Assembly (NCBI GenBank): GCA_964036195.1
Contig: CAXIWS010000742.1
Location: 1 to 64,000 of the forward strand
DNA from: Sphaerolaimus hirsutus
Taxonomy: Eukaryota > Nematoda > Chromadorea > Monhysterida > Sphaerolaimidae
Reading direction: 5' to 3'
Length of the DNA: 64,000 nucleotides
Every line of letters starts with the position of its first letter. Within the stretch, counting starts at the first letter, position 1. Positions 53,489 through 64,000 of the stretch are shown piece after piece. The notes beneath the pieces are model-generated. The model saw only the letters and a list, made by a program, of their open reading frames with translations, was not told the DNA's origin and ran no database searches. The position numbers and the translations under genes are program-made.

Positions 53489-53820
53489 TTCAGTTCTAAT
53501 ATTTTCAATACCTAAATGGTATTTTTTGTATACATATTTACATAGGTGAGTGTTGCGGAGTGCGAACAGAAAGCATTCTGTCTAATGTCTATTCCTTTGG
53601 CACCGTTTACACATTGTTTGAAAGTGCATTTCTGAGAATAAGCTATAAAATGTTTTCTCAAATAACGTTTTTTTACGTTTTCTCTGGTACCCGGGTATTT
53701 TGGCCAGGAAAACATAACAAAACGTAATGGTATTTTTTGAAAACGTAAACGTAAACGTAAGTATAAATACCAGAATAACCGGGTATTTCGGGTAAACGTA
53801 AATACGTTGTTCCAACTCTG
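53489..53820. mobile_element. CAGAGTTG-type hAT, decayed left end
   Basis: Right end 'cgtaaatacgttgttccaac' plus TCTG is the inverse of CAGAGTTGGAACAACG. Contains AAACGTAAACGTAAACGT and 'tacccgggtatttt' as in 18036-18964. The left end is only weakly readable (CAGTTCTAATATTTTCAATA near 53490) and the target duplication is not confirmed. Confidence 0.6.
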
Positions 53821-53844
53821 GTATACACAGTAAATATTCATCAG

Positions 53845-54060
53845 TAGTGATGTGAAAAGCGCGAGACTTTGGGCGCCAAGCGCCATGGCGCTTTTCCGGA
53901 ACCAGCGCCAAGCGCCAATGGCGCCACAGCAAAATGGCGCCAAGCGCCAAAAGTGCCATGGCGCTTTTCTGGACATTAGCGTTTAGCGCCAAAAGCGCCA
54001 GGGGACCATGGCGCCAAGCGCCAATGGCGCCAGCGCCAAAATGGTATTGCTTTTAATGAC
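53845..54060. mobile_element. TAGTGATG-type repeat with GCGCC words
   Basis: Starts TAGTGATGTGAAAAGCGCGA and consists of GGCGCCAAGCGCCATGGCGC-like palindromes to about 54045. Right TIR not intact. Abuts the CAGAGTTG element at 53820 and the Tc1/mariner-like element at 54078. Confidence 0.6.
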
Positions 54061-54077
54061 ACAGGTCAGACAAAGTA

Positions 54078-55338
54078 CACTACCGTGCAGAATAGTTGAG
54101 ACTTTTCGCGCTGCGTGATTAATGTTGCCAGAATTTTGAAATGGTTGATATGCAAAACATTTGGATGCTATACATGGGTACCCTGGGGGGTTGACTACAC
54201 ATGCCCAGGATGACTGCCCCTCAAGTTCAAATCTGCGTATATTCCTAGTGTACAAACATATTAACTCAGTTTGTTTATGTTTCAGAATAGTTGAGACTTT
54301 TCTTGTTTTGGGCAGTAGCCACCCAGTATCTCACTTTAAAGTCTATATCCAATTCCTTTGTTCATTTTTTAACAAAAATTTTACCATGGGAACTGCTTGC
54401 CTGCATTGCTGGGCTCTGTGTGCAGCAAGAAACATTCTAAGCATGAACAGCATATGGCAATGCATATATGGAAATGTGGCATTTTTTTATTTTTGCTGCA
54501 GTTTTGCATCCATTGCCATCAACTCTGAAATGGAGGCAGGCATACTAGTCTGTGTGGCTATTTGGTGTGTAAATTTGAGGTTATGGCTTTGCTCTATTAG
54601 GGAGAAAAGTTAGCCCAACCCTGAATGGGTAATGTGCAATTATTTTGTATGGAATGAAGATGGAAGTTTGTAAGTGCTATAACTTTTGATTGGAAAGAGA
54701 TATTGAAAAAATGTTTTTGTCATAATAATTCTCTCTGTCTAAAGAATGTTATAGACTGTTCAATAACAAAATTTTGAGCTGCAAACCCCAGTAAAATGAG
54801 CATAAAATATTTAGACACCATTGAAAACTTTGAAGTGCCATAACTTTTGATTGGAAGGAGGTATTGAACTCATTTTTGTTTTAAATGAATCCTCATTGTC
54901 TAAAGTATATGATAGCATGTTCAAAAAAATAATTTTTTCATTTTCAAAAACTGGGTCAAATTGACATACGTAGTTTAAACATCACTAAACCGACCACAAA
55001 AATAGAATTTGCATGTTGTCCCGATCATTTTAAGTGTTGAATGATTCAAATCAGCCCAGAAATATTTGAGTTATTAAGCTTCAAACACACTCATCCAGAT
55101 TGCCCATTTTTTGTATATTTATTGACCATCCTTTTATAGACCCCCCTTATCTCAGACCTGGGGGATTATTTGAGCAAACAAAATTTTTGTGTAGTAGCCC
55201 CAGCATCAAACCCCAACATACTCAAACGGCATCAAAATTGGACAGGGGACAAGAAATTGGGAAGCAAAAAAGTGTGGTAGACCCCCAGCCTACTGTTTCT
55301 CTATGTGTGAAAAGTCTCAACTATTCTGCACGGTAGTG
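54078..55338. mobile_element. Tc1/mariner-like element, CACTACCGTGCAGAATAG termini
   Basis: TA CACTACCGTGCAGAATAG at left and the inverse 'ctattctgcacggtagtg' TA at right; pairing extends through 'ttgagacttttc'. Exact TA at both edges. A third copy of 'cagaatagttgagacttttc' lies internally at 54282. A 150-codon plus frame (54161-54613) has no DDE motif. Segment 54660-55000 ('ataacttttgattggaaaga') is related to the giant hairpin element at 33-36 kb. Confidence 0.8.
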
Positions 55339-55789
55339 TATTACTATTTTCTTCTCTTTCAATAACTTGTATTGCCTCCAAAAACACAAAAAATGGGCAA
55401 ATAATGGAAATCAATAAGTTTTATTGCTCAACAGTGAGAATGATGGATGTTTTCTATTGATTTTTTCTTCTCAGGTCGCCGAGTCTACCAGGTCATGTCA
55501 AGTTGCATGGGGAATTTTTTATTGATATTGTTGCACTTTTTTGCATCAGAATTTCAATTTCTGTATGTTGGAATATAATGATAACCTGTGATATGTTGAA
55601 AGTGAAAAATGTTCGATGAAAGGTTTTATATGTAACAAATCAACATAAAATGAATTTTTGGAAGAAAAAAGACTTATTATTGATTCATGTCTCCATAAAG
55701 TGTTGATGATTCAGATAGTTTTACCCCTCATCACACCGCAATATCAACACACAAGGGTAACATAAACTGGTTAAAAATGGTAGCGCCAA
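55339..55789. other. No gene identified
   Basis: AT-rich spacer between the Tc1/mariner-like element and the minisatellite; no frames or repeats stand out. Confidence 0.35.
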
Positions 55790-56575
55790 GCGCCAATGGC
55801 GCCACTGGAAAGTAGCGCCAAGCGCCAATAGTGCCATTTTTATGGAGTGGTGCTAGGGGCGCCAAAATAGTGCCATTTATATAGAGTGGTGCTAGGGGCA
55901 CCAAAATCATGCCATTTTCATGGAATGGTGCTAGGGGCACCAAAATAGTGCCAGTTTTATAGAGTGGTGCTAGGGGCACCAAAATAGTGCCATTCTTATG
56001 GAGTGGTGCTAGGGGCACCAAAATAGCGCCATTTTTGGTGAAGTGGTGCTAGGGGCACCAAAATATTGCTATTTTTTATGGAGTGGTGCTAGGGGCGCCA
56101 AAATCACACCATTTTTATGGTGTGGCACCAAGAACTCCAAAATGGCACCATTTTTATGGAGTGGCGCCATGAACTCCAAAACAGAGCCACTTTTATGGAG
56201 TGGAACCATGGACTCCAAAATGGAGCCACTATTATGGAGTGGCACCATGGACTCCAAAATGGAGCCACTTTTATGGAGTGACACAATGGACTCCAAAATA
56301 GCGCCATTTTTAAAGAGTGGTGCTAGGGGCGCCAAAATCACACCATTTCTATGGAGTGGTGCTAGGGGCACCAAAATAGTGCCATTTTTATGAAGTGGTG
56401 CTAGGGGCACCAAAATAGGGTCTATTTTTTATGGAGTGGCACCATGGACTCCAAAATAGCGCCATTTTTATAGAGTGCTGGGGTCGCCAAAATCACACCA
56501 TTTCTATGAAGTGGTGCTAGGGGCACCAAAATAGCACCTATTTTTATAGAGTGGTGCTAGGGGCAGCGTTGCAGC
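55790..56575. repeat. 39-bp minisatellite, about 20 units
   Basis: Unit of about 39 bases: 'gtgccatttttatggagtgg' followed by 'tgctaggggcgccaaaata'. Central units (56120-56310) are a variant with 'ccatggactccaaaatg'. Because 39 is 13 codons, frames stay open on both strands (116 and 114 codons; one reads MVPLAPLHKNGTI repeated). That is a consequence of periodicity, not evidence for a protein. The left border consists of 'agcgccaagcgccaatggcg', words of the TAGTGATG hAT family, so the array may have grown from one. Confidence 0.85.
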
Positions 56576-57595
56576 AGAATTCACACATTCTCACATTCAC
56601 CCATCACACACATAAATACTCCCGACAATTACAGCTATTTTTCGATCACCCACCATCTGTTTATTTTGCCTGGGAGGTCAATCACACACCAAAAAATCAC
56701 ACATGAATGGGTTTCAGCAACACAAGTCGATTATTGAGTAACACACAACAGGCGTGCCAAAAAAATTTTTTGTGTGAATATTATTTACATGTAAGGGATA
56801 TTGATTTGTCGGTGGAAAAATTCACACACTGGGTGAATGTAACATTTTCTGTGAAGTGTGGCTTTCACACTAATATAGAAAATTGTAAATGTGTTAATTT
56901 CATGTTTTTCGGTATAAAGAATGTGATATTTGGCAATAGAAACAGGGAAACAGGGCAAAAATATACACATATGGCAACTGTGCACCTTTTTACTCATTCA
57001 CTCAGTCAATTCATGGCTCACATTTTTAATCTTTAAGAGTCACCTACAGTGAAAACCAGTCACCATTCACCTTAAGTGCAGCTGGTAGTATAGTTCAGTT
57101 AGAGCAGGAAATAAATACATAGTAGTGCAATTATAGACTTGATTATACACTGATTTTTTTACAAACAATGCAGTAAATAGGATTAAAATGCAATTATTGA
57201 TTATCTCTTATCATTATCAATTTTTACTTCAAAATGTAAAGTACTCAGTGATTACACTAATTAAGTGCTAATTAGGTTATATCATTATTTTAGCAAAGTG
57301 TGCAGTTGATAGATTATAAATGCAATCATGTAATTAATTAATTAAGTGGTCATTTAATAAGTGGTCCTCATTATGTGGTCATTTGAATGTAATTTCACTC
57401 ATCACATTAATTGCATCAAAAATTATCTGTTATTTTCACACATTCACACAGTAAAAAAGAATTGAAAGTGGCAGTGACACATCATTTTTTCACACTCAGT
57501 TGAAGCACCCAGCATTCACACATAAACAATTCAACGCGTATGGGTCTGTGCATTTATTTGACCCCTATTTGACCCCTTTGAGCAATGCATAATCT
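56576..57595. other. AT-rich spacer with TTCACAC words; possible 5' flank of the gypsy element
   Basis: Rich in 'attcacacattctcacattc' style sequence at both ends (56580, 57430). A 109-codon frame (56707-57036) has no domain. No LTR copy was found on the other side of the gypsy remnant, so an LTR cannot be claimed. Confidence 0.4.
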
Positions 57596-60253
57596 TTGGG
57601 GAGTGTCGAGGTGCAAATGGAACAGCTCAAACGGGCCGGGGAGGGCGGTCCAATCCGACCCAGTGTTCAAGTCGCACCCGCTGGACAAGTCACGGACCTG
57701 ACACAGGCAGGCTCGCTAGACAACAAAACAATGAAAAAAGTAGAAAACTTTGAGTCGACCAAAAATTCAAATGAAATGTCCACCCAGTCATGGGGTGCAA
57801 TGCCTTTACAGGTGGTGGTTTCATCCATCCCAGACTTCAAAGGGGATGGCGACAATTTCAAAGACTGGGCCGACACTGTGCAGAGACATCCTTTCATGGT
57901 TCCTGTACATTTGGTTTCACCGTTCTGGTGTATGGTTTTTGTTGCAAAGCTGAAAGGCACAGCAAAAGATGTTTTCAAGTCCTACTCGGAAGAGCAGAAG
58001 AATGATCACGCTTTCATCCCGCTTTCAGCAGATGAAGACACTAAAGATATTACAGCGTTTGTCTGTAGTATGGGACAGTTTTGATTCAAAAGATGTCCAA
58101 TGGGGGCGTCAGGGAGCCCAGCTTTGTTTCAACGTTTAATGAACACTATGTTGAGGGGTTTAGTCCAACCCGCTGAGGCTCATCGCCCTTGGGTGCAAAG
58201 TTACCTGGATGATCTGCTAATAACAACAGACACAGTCACCGAACATTTGGATGCAATAGAAAAAATATTTTTGTGCTTGTGCTGGGCTAAGTTGAAGCTA
58301 GGGCCCAAAAAATGTTTGTTTCTAGTAGAAAAGTTACGCTACCTCGGACATGATATATCAGCAAGTGGAATAAGGCCAGCACTAGACAGGGTGGAGGCAG
58401 TTTTAAAACAGCCAAAACCAACCACACTCCAAGACCTACGGCGCTTTCTAGGGAAAACAATGTACATGAGTCATTATATCCCTCACTATGCTGACACAGA
58501 AGCCACACTATATCATGCCATTTCAGTGAAATTTCCAAAGAAGGGAAGTACCGAGTTAGAATGGACACCAGACATGACGCAAGCTTGGGAAAAGTTGAAA
58601 AAAGCCCTAACTGAGTCACCATGTCTGGCACACCCCATCTAAGATGGAATAGAGTTCTATATCCAAACTGACGCATGTAGATATGGCTTGTCTGCAGTGC
58701 TGTTACAAAAAGATAATTCAGGAAATTTTCACCCTCTGGCGTATATAAGCAAAAGAGTACATGCAGAGTACAACAACTGGAGTGCAGCAATGCTTGAAGC
58801 ATTGGCTGTTGCATACACTTGCAGAAGGTTGTCTCCAATCATAGATGGACAAAAGGTTGTGATACAAACTGATAACTCAGGGATAGTTCAGGCCTTCAAA
58901 ACTCCTAACCCATCAGTTCTTGAAAGGTGGGCTATGTACCTGCAATCAACAATTTTGCGGATTGAACATAGGCCCACAACTTTTAACAAACTAGCAGACC
59001 AGTGAAGTAGGAATCCCATTGAAAATTTAGACCCAGAAGATGAAAAAATGTTGTTTGAATCAGCTAAATTAATTGATGTAATACCTGCTCTGATGCCACA
59101 AAGTGCTACAACACTTCATTTGACGTCCAAATCACATGTAAACAAAATGCCTGCATCACAAGAAAATATCGCCACACCATCACAAAATTTGAATGTGAAT
59201 GCCTGGAAATTGGCACAAAGTCAAGATGACACAATTTTAAAATATCGAACAGATTTGGAAAATAACAAAAAATATGACAATTTGTCTTTGATTGATGGAG
59301 TAGTCTATGCATTGTCACCCTACAAACCCAATGTGTTTGTCAAGTGGATACCGACAGTATGGCAAAGTGCATTTTTAGAAAATGCACATTCGGGATTGTT
59401 TGCGGCACATGGAAACATAAACAAAACTCTGGCCCTACTAACTAATTATGGAACATGGCCATCAATTAGACAGGATATAATAAAATTGTGCAATTCTTGT
59501 ACTTTGTGCCAACAATGTAAACCACACAAACATGGCAGTCCACAACTACTGCAAACACCAACTCCAGGTGAGCCATTTGATACTATACATTTGGATTTGA
59601 CAGATATGCCAACAAAAAGAGGCTACAAGTATTTAATGGTAATGATCTGTGGGTTATCCCAATTCACCATCGCAGTCCCATTGAGAAATAGAAAAACTGC
59701 TACCATTACAAATGCAATGACACAACACTTGTGCACAGTTTTTGGCACTCCAAATGTACTTGTAACAGATAATGCTCCCAAATTTTTGTCAAAAGAATTT
59801 GAAAAATTCCATGCGTATTGGAAAATAAAACATGTTACTGGGCAAACGTATCACCCACAAACCAATGGTTTGGCAGAAAGAGCCATTCAATCAGTTTGTT
59901 TACAACTCAAAATGTTAGAAACAAAAAAGTTGACTTGGGTAGACAATGCACCTCTGGCAACTTTGAAATTGAACATGTCAGTAAAGTTAAATACTAAAGT
60001 GGAACCTTTCTTATTAGTATACGGGAGGTTGCCGCGCTTGAATGAGTATTCAACCTCAGTGGCAACAGATTTCAACCCACAAAAAGCTTGGAGAACTGCC
60101 CAACTAAACACAGAAGAGGCCAAAGAAAAATATTCAAACTGGTTCAATTTGTGGAGAAGGTACAAAATTTTAGACAAAATTGGCCCAAATGACAAAGTAC
60201 TGTGGAAACAACCATTTCATTTCCATAACAAACAATTTGGCCAAAATAATTGA
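57596..60253 (+). pseudogene. Ty3/gypsy gag-pol with internal deletion and three stops
   Basis: All pieces are in one frame. 57617 (first ATG) to 58083: Gag with DFKGDGDNFKDWADTVQR and LKGTAKDVFKSY, joined directly to RT (PLSADEDTKDITAFV), so Gag C-terminus, protease and RT N-terminus are deleted. A TGA at 58082 interrupts RT just before FKRCPMGASGSPALFQRLM; YLDD lies at about 58204. TAA at 58640 separates the RNase H (TDACRYGLSAVLLQ, VVIQTDNSG). TGA at 59003 precedes the integrase frame 59048-60253: HHCC-type finger (H.....H, CNSCTLCQQC), catalytic Asp in HLDLTD, Asp in VTDNAPKF, Glu in TNGLAERA. A relic; stops and deletion are left as found. Confidence 0.92.
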
Positions 60254-60455
60254 TGAAAATCGACTAGTTTTTTGTGCGGTTAGAAAAGTTGTATAAAGTA
60301 GAGTAGTTGCTCAACAACTCATTCTACAAACTCAACTAATCATTGCTGAAAGTAATTTTTCTTCTAAACAGTAATTTTCTAAAAATATGTTTTAACAAAA
60401 AAATGGAAGTTTTCAAATTCAATTGTGTAAATTAAAATGAATTTTTCTCTCGTAC
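60254..60455. other. Spacer between gypsy relic and minus-strand gene
   Basis: AT-rich, no feature. The minus-strand reading frame of the neighbouring gene runs on to a stop at 60379 if the donor at 60456 is not used. Confidence 0.4.
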
Positions 60456-61863
60456 CAGTGAGTGTCAAACACACCTCGCGGCGACCACTGAAAACTGGCG
60501 GCACATAAGTGCCCCCCTCAAAAAATTCACATGAATGCACCCCGGCATGGTCATACACAAAATTGGGGCCACTAGCAAAATCATCACTGGCAAATTTCTG
60601 TCCAAAACACCGGTGACACAAGTGGTCCATACGGTTTTCCATTTCTGCACGGAGATCAGACACAATGTTGACAATCCCGGTATCATTCAACAGGCAGAAC
60701 TGTTCACAATTCCATGTAGATGGCTCGCTGTCATGCTGCATAACAAAGCAAAATAGAAGTTGTAAATATTCTGCAGTGTCCAGACTAACACCAAAAAACC
60801 TAACAAAAATTTTGCACATTTTCTCATAGTCTCCAAACCTCATCCAATGAGACATTCAAATTTTTCGAAACTGGAAAGCAATGTATCTCATGATGGCACC
60901 AACGCAGTCACCTAGATACAGTCCAGTCAGGCTTGAATACACATAGACCTAAGTGGCGAAAGGTTAACTTGCAGTTTGACTTGCAGTTGAAAGTGTCACA
61001 AATACACAAAACGTGAAAGTGTTACAAATACACAAAAAAAACAAGTAAAACTGAAAATAACCAGCAGCCCTGTATAGTCAGCCAGATAAATGTCACAGAC
61101 ATCCAGGTCATGAAGTTGCTGAGTGTGACGCTTCTCACACTCCTTATAAGTGCACAGCCTTATAAGCAACTTTCTAGCCAAAACATGAGCACCATTTTCA
61201 AGTATTATTGGTTCGTCAGTGCGGTGGTGCCGGAAAAATACCTTCAGGAAGAAAAAACCCAGAATTTACCAGAATAAGCCAAAAGTCAACCTTTCAAGAA
61301 AATTGAACCTGAACGTCACACGAATCTTTCTGCTCAATTACTCGAGTATTTCCAGTCTCATAAACACCCTGAGCAAAATGTCTCAAACCCTTCAATTTCA
61401 ATTGATTATGAGTGGCCAAATCGAAATCCACAAATTCAAACTGCACACAGTCAACCCGACCACCTAAATGCGTGCTCACTGCAAAAAACGCGCACATAAA
61501 CACAAAATTGGCAAAAAACCAAGCAATCCCAAAAAGTCAAATGAAAAATACCAATTCTCGTGTTCTGGTGCTGCGATAACAATAAAGTAGCAGCATCATT
61601 CAAATGCATTGTCCCAGTGTTTGTGCCTTCATGAAGCCACTCCACAGGGGTTTTCCTGCATTGACCATCAGCCCAAAATTGAGCATGACACTGATGAACA
61701 TGGCGACGCACTTGCAAGTTGGCAAGTGATTGCAGTGAGTCGACACCTGACAAAAAGGTTATAAAAATGTCAACAAAAACAAGTGGCAAAATAAACCTTT
61801 CTTGAAAAACAAATGAATAAGTAAACCTTTTTCCTCACTGGAACTATCACCGGCAAACGCCAT
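60456..61863 (-). CDS. Multi-exon gene of unknown function, 5' complete
   Basis: Five exons with consistent phases: 61863-61827 (ATG, donor AAAAAG|GTTTAC, phase 1); 61746-61552 (after 'ttttgtcag', phase 1-1); 61478-61309 (after 'tttttgcag', ends CAG|GTTCAA, phase 0); 61241-61062 (after 'cttcctgaag'); 60948-60456 (after 'cgccacttag'). Reads MAFAGDSSSEEK, then RRHVHQCHAQFWADGQCRKT, WLHEGTNTGTMHLNDAA, FEFVDFDLATHNQLKLKGLR, RLCTYKECEKRHTQQLHDLD and later MDHLCHRCFGQKF. Cys/His pairs suggest metal binding, but no family is recognised. The last exon has an in-frame TGA at 60856; excising 60871-60800 (GT...AG, 72 bases) would avoid it. The gene probably continues past the donor at 60456, into the gypsy relic. 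Confidence 0.65.
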
Positions 61864-61916
61864 GATAAAAATTTCAATTTTCAATCAAATTTAACGCCCC
61901 AACGGTGAAGAGTCAG

Positions 61917-61929
61917 TTTTAAATATATA
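61917..61929 (-). promoter_or_regulatory. TATA box of the 61863 gene
   Basis: Minus strand TATATATTTAAAA, 54 bases upstream of the ATG. A start of transcription 25-30 bases on would leave a short 5' UTR of about 25-30 bases. Fits the exon model. Confidence 0.6.
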
Positions 61930-62132
61930 CAAAAGGGAAGCAAACACAGATAGCCGACTATCTGCCGCAGCATAGCGGCGCCGTCCATTGACTTTTGGAT
62001 ACTAAACGAACATTCACAAACATTCCAACTTTAGGAAATAAAAATGAATGTCAGACACATTAAAAAAACAATTCGAAAAACATGCTAAAGCAAAAAGAAC
62101 AGGAGAAAAAACAGACAAACGAGAATGTCACA

Positions 62133-62253
62133 ATGGCGCACAAACCAGGGCAATCAGCAGAAAAGTTTGCAGAGCAAAATTGTCGATGGCTTTTGCCACA
62201 TTATGAAGAATCACATACAAACGTGCCGCCGGTTTGTCAAAATAACACATGAC
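62133..62253 (+). CDS. Possible first exon of the divergent plus-strand gene
   Basis: ACA ATGG at 62132 opens MAHKPGQSAEKFAEQNCRWL, then LPHYEESHTNVPPVCQNNT and a stop. No donor with a phase fitting the exon at 62310 was found, so the link is speculative. Confidence 0.25.
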
Positions 62254-62309
62254 TGGTAAAACAACCATGCAAATGTTCGTTAATTTTCCTCGATTTTTTC
62301 CATGTACAG

Positions 62310-63102
62310 CTGCCAACCGTTCACCCAGTTGTTGACTTCGGAAGTGGTGGAAATGGAAACTAGCAACTCAAATTTGGCACAAAATTTGGTGCAGACCAAA
62401 AATCAGCTCAATGCAATTGTGGCCGAACACTCAAAGTGCTCACCCATACTTTTAGAAATTGAAGTGTTGAGGAGGCAAAATGCTGAGGTAAATCGTTCCC
62501 TTAATCCCAATCTTTTAATTTAAAAAAAGTCGCTTTGCTGTACAATACTTAACCACAGTACCATTTTCACATTGCCCTCAAAATTGTCAAATTGTGTCTC
62601 TAAAAACCAATTGTGTGTCTTAAAACCGCTGTGTGACTAAAAACAGTTTTACAGCTGCGGCTGGAATTAGCAAAATCAGGGGGCAGTTCAGTGGTAACCA
62701 GCGCAGCCACTACTCCAACATTGGCAACTTTCAAAATTCCGAAGTTGCCCACTGGACAAGTGAAAACAAATGTAACAATGGGTCTGGAAAACATGTTAAA
62801 TGCGCATTCAATGGAACACCCAGACAAGTTGTTCCAAACCTTGTCAAATGCCAACAATGACCGCTTTGACAGGGGAGGAAGGTGTGTTTAGACATCCGGA
62901 CATTTGAACTTTTGGCAAAAATTTTAGACAAAATGCCAACTTCATAACTCTTCGAAGGTCCAGCAGGGGATACAATGTTAGGGCTTGGCATGGCAGGGGC
63001 GGACATAGTTGGAGGGGGCACAGAAAACCTTATGACAGATTCCAAACCAACTATAGTGCACATGAAGTACCTGCATTTGAAGCCGTAACGGCAGAAATAG
63101 AG
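62310..63102 (+). CDS. Multi-exon plus-strand gene, coiled coil plus RG-rich segment
   Basis: Exon 62310-62487 (after 'ttccatgtacag'; donor GCTGAG|GTAAAT) reads CQPFTQLLTSEVVEMETSNS and ILLEIEVLRRQNAE, heptad-like. Exon 62655-62881 (after 'cagttttacag'; donor GGAAG|GTGTGT) continues LRLELAKSGGSS, then TFKIPKLPTGQVKTN and NNDRFDRGGR. Exon 62958 to about 63102 (after 'ctcttcgaag', phase matches, intron 76 bases) reads SSRGYNVRAWHGRGGHSWRG and HRKPYDRFQTNYS. Coiled coil followed by an Arg-Gly/Trp-rich stretch suggests an oligomeric nucleic-acid-binding protein, host or retroelement Gag. Start and end not fixed. Confidence 0.6.
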
Positions 63103-63164
63103 GTTCAAATTTTGCTAGCATTGCAAATGTTTAAGCGCTATTTTAACTCAGTTAATTCCCATAG

Positions 63165-63382
63165 ACACCGAATGTCAAAGCCATGGTGCACAAGTTGGTC
63201 CAGTCCGAGATGGCCAAGTTGAGCGCTTCCTGGGGTATCCAAATGAATACATCAGTGCAACAACTGGATACAGGCATGCCTTAAACAGGCGGCCCTGTGC
63301 CCAGTCACTCCAGCGCCAGTTCAACTGCTGGACATTTGGCAAATATGGCACTTCAAACAGGTTCACAAATCCAAAGTGTTAG
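63165..63382 (+). CDS. Possible terminal exon with a knuckle-like Cys pattern
   Basis: After 'ttaattcccatag' a frame entering in phase 1 reads TECQSHGAQVGPVRDGQVER, later QRQFNCWTFGKYGTSNRFTN and PKC, then TAG at 63380. CWTFGKYG..S.R......C resembles a degenerate CCHC knuckle of a Gag-like protein. Phase does not fit the suggested donor at 63102, so either another donor is used or this is a separate relic. Confidence 0.35.
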
Positions 63383-63403
63383 TTCAAAATGGGGAGACGT
63401 ATA

Positions 63404-63426
63404 TCAGATTTATTTCATAAATCTGA
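63404..63426. repeat. Perfect 10-bp hairpin, 3-base loop
   Basis: TCAGATTTAT ttc ATAAATCTGA lies 22 bases after the stop at 63382. AT-rich stem; function unknown. Confidence 0.6.
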
Positions 63427-64000
63427 CAAACAAATAATGGGCTGGGAAAACAGGTATTTGGGTCCGTTTTATACCTGTCCAAGTAAGCCCAATGGAGATG
63501 ACCATTGAGCTGTGGAAAAGACAACTTACCCCACAAAATACCTGATTGTTATGAATAAATGTTTGAAACAACTATTCCAGGGTTCAACTTTTCTAGGGCT
63601 CAAAAAATAATTTCAGACTCATAGACTTTTCTGGAATGATGGTTTTTGCGACTACTGCGAAATTAGTCACAACCCGTCAACTTTATGTTTCAATGAACAT
63701 TGACTATCCTACATTGAGGGAACCCAGGTATTTGCAGGTTTTTCAGATACATCTGCTCAGGGTTCCACTCTTACATTACATCTGCTAACAGCTTTTGCTG
63801 TACTCTGTTGTATCTTTTTTGTAGTCAGAACAGATGTTCTGACTTGCCTACAAGGCTTGTGTTGGGGGGTAATAGGAGAGTGTGTTGGGGGGGTGCGAGG
63901 GGTAAATCAACAAATTTTCTTTCAGCTTAATTCCATTCGTTTACATCTCAGAGTTCCGGAGTAGGACCCCACAAGTAGCCGCGCTGCGTCCCCATGTGCC
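63427..64000. other. No gene identified at right edge
   Basis: No supported frames, TIRs or repeats. 'gttggggggtaataggagag' with a following second 'tgttggggggg' run at 63860-63895 is a G-rich patch. Confidence 0.35.

Noticed and set aside
54161..54613. 150-codon frame as a mariner transposase
   Set aside because: No DDE/D motif or helix-turn-helix; composition is that of non-coding DNA.
56043..56413. Repeat proteins on both strands (WSGTMDSKMEPLL; PLAPLHKNGTI)
   Set aside because: A 39-base period keeps frames open automatically; no start context, and both strands are equally open.
55790..56575. CRISPR-like array
   Set aside because: Units adjoin without unique spacers; it is a minisatellite in a eukaryotic context.
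56576..57595. 5' LTR of the gypsy relic
   Set aside because: No matching copy after 60253 and no convincing primer binding site before 57596.
60856..60858. Selenocysteine codon
   Set aside because: A simple 72-base intron explains the TGA, and no conserved context or SECIS-like element was recognised.

Overview
The window looks like nuclear DNA of a metazoan, probably an aquatic invertebrate; I cannot fix the phylum. It is AT-rich and full of transposable elements. Host genes appear only as short exons with canonical GT/AG borders, one pair separated by a 59-base intron, and they carry animal-type modules (kelch blade, CCP/sushi, PAN-like). No rRNA, true tRNA or CRISPR array is visible.

Layout. 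1-8908: an edge repeat, a TA-flanked MITE, then a 3.83 kb unit present twice in direct tandem and nearly identical. Each full copy holds a MITE, a broken hAT transposase C-terminus, two spliced kelch exons and a palindromic CAGTGCTGG element. 8909-14700: a degenerate Ty3/gypsy protease, a tRNA-like SINE, and minus-strand host exons (PAN-like, CCP, an unknown phase 1-1 exon, and one well-bounded exon of unknown identity at 14463-14685). 14700-37460: an almost continuous nest of non-autonomous DNA transposons. Nine insertions have 8-bp target duplications (hAT signature; seven exact and unaltered by context, one an exact duplication around a long hairpin, one 7/8), and a separate TA-flanked group shares CCGTATTT/CCGTAAAT ends. 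The nest also contains a reverse-transcriptase pseudogene and a piece of BEL/Pao pol carried inside a hAT element. 37464-50522: a MITE split by a 12.6 kb BEL/Pao LTR retrotransposon. 50594-57590: more MITEs, a Tc1/mariner-like element and a 39-bp minisatellite. 57596-60253: a decayed Ty3/gypsy gag-pol. 60456-63400: two divergently arranged host-like multi-exon genes of unknown function, one with a clear TATA box.

The BEL/Pao element is the largest coding object. It has 1311-bp LTRs with one difference noticed, a 5-bp target duplication ACCTT, a primer binding site complementary to the 3' end of a tRNA-Ser, and one uninterrupted frame of about 2900 codons on the minus strand running gag, protease, reverse transcriptase, RNase H, integrase and an envelope-like glycoprotein. 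It looks young and possibly competent.

The most unusual signal is in the DNA elements. Copies that share a terminal framework have every interior copy of a short word replaced together: ACGTTT in one hAT copy is ACACTT in another; GCGCC becomes GCACC in a second family. This looks like concerted evolution of subterminal binding words and deserves a proper alignment.
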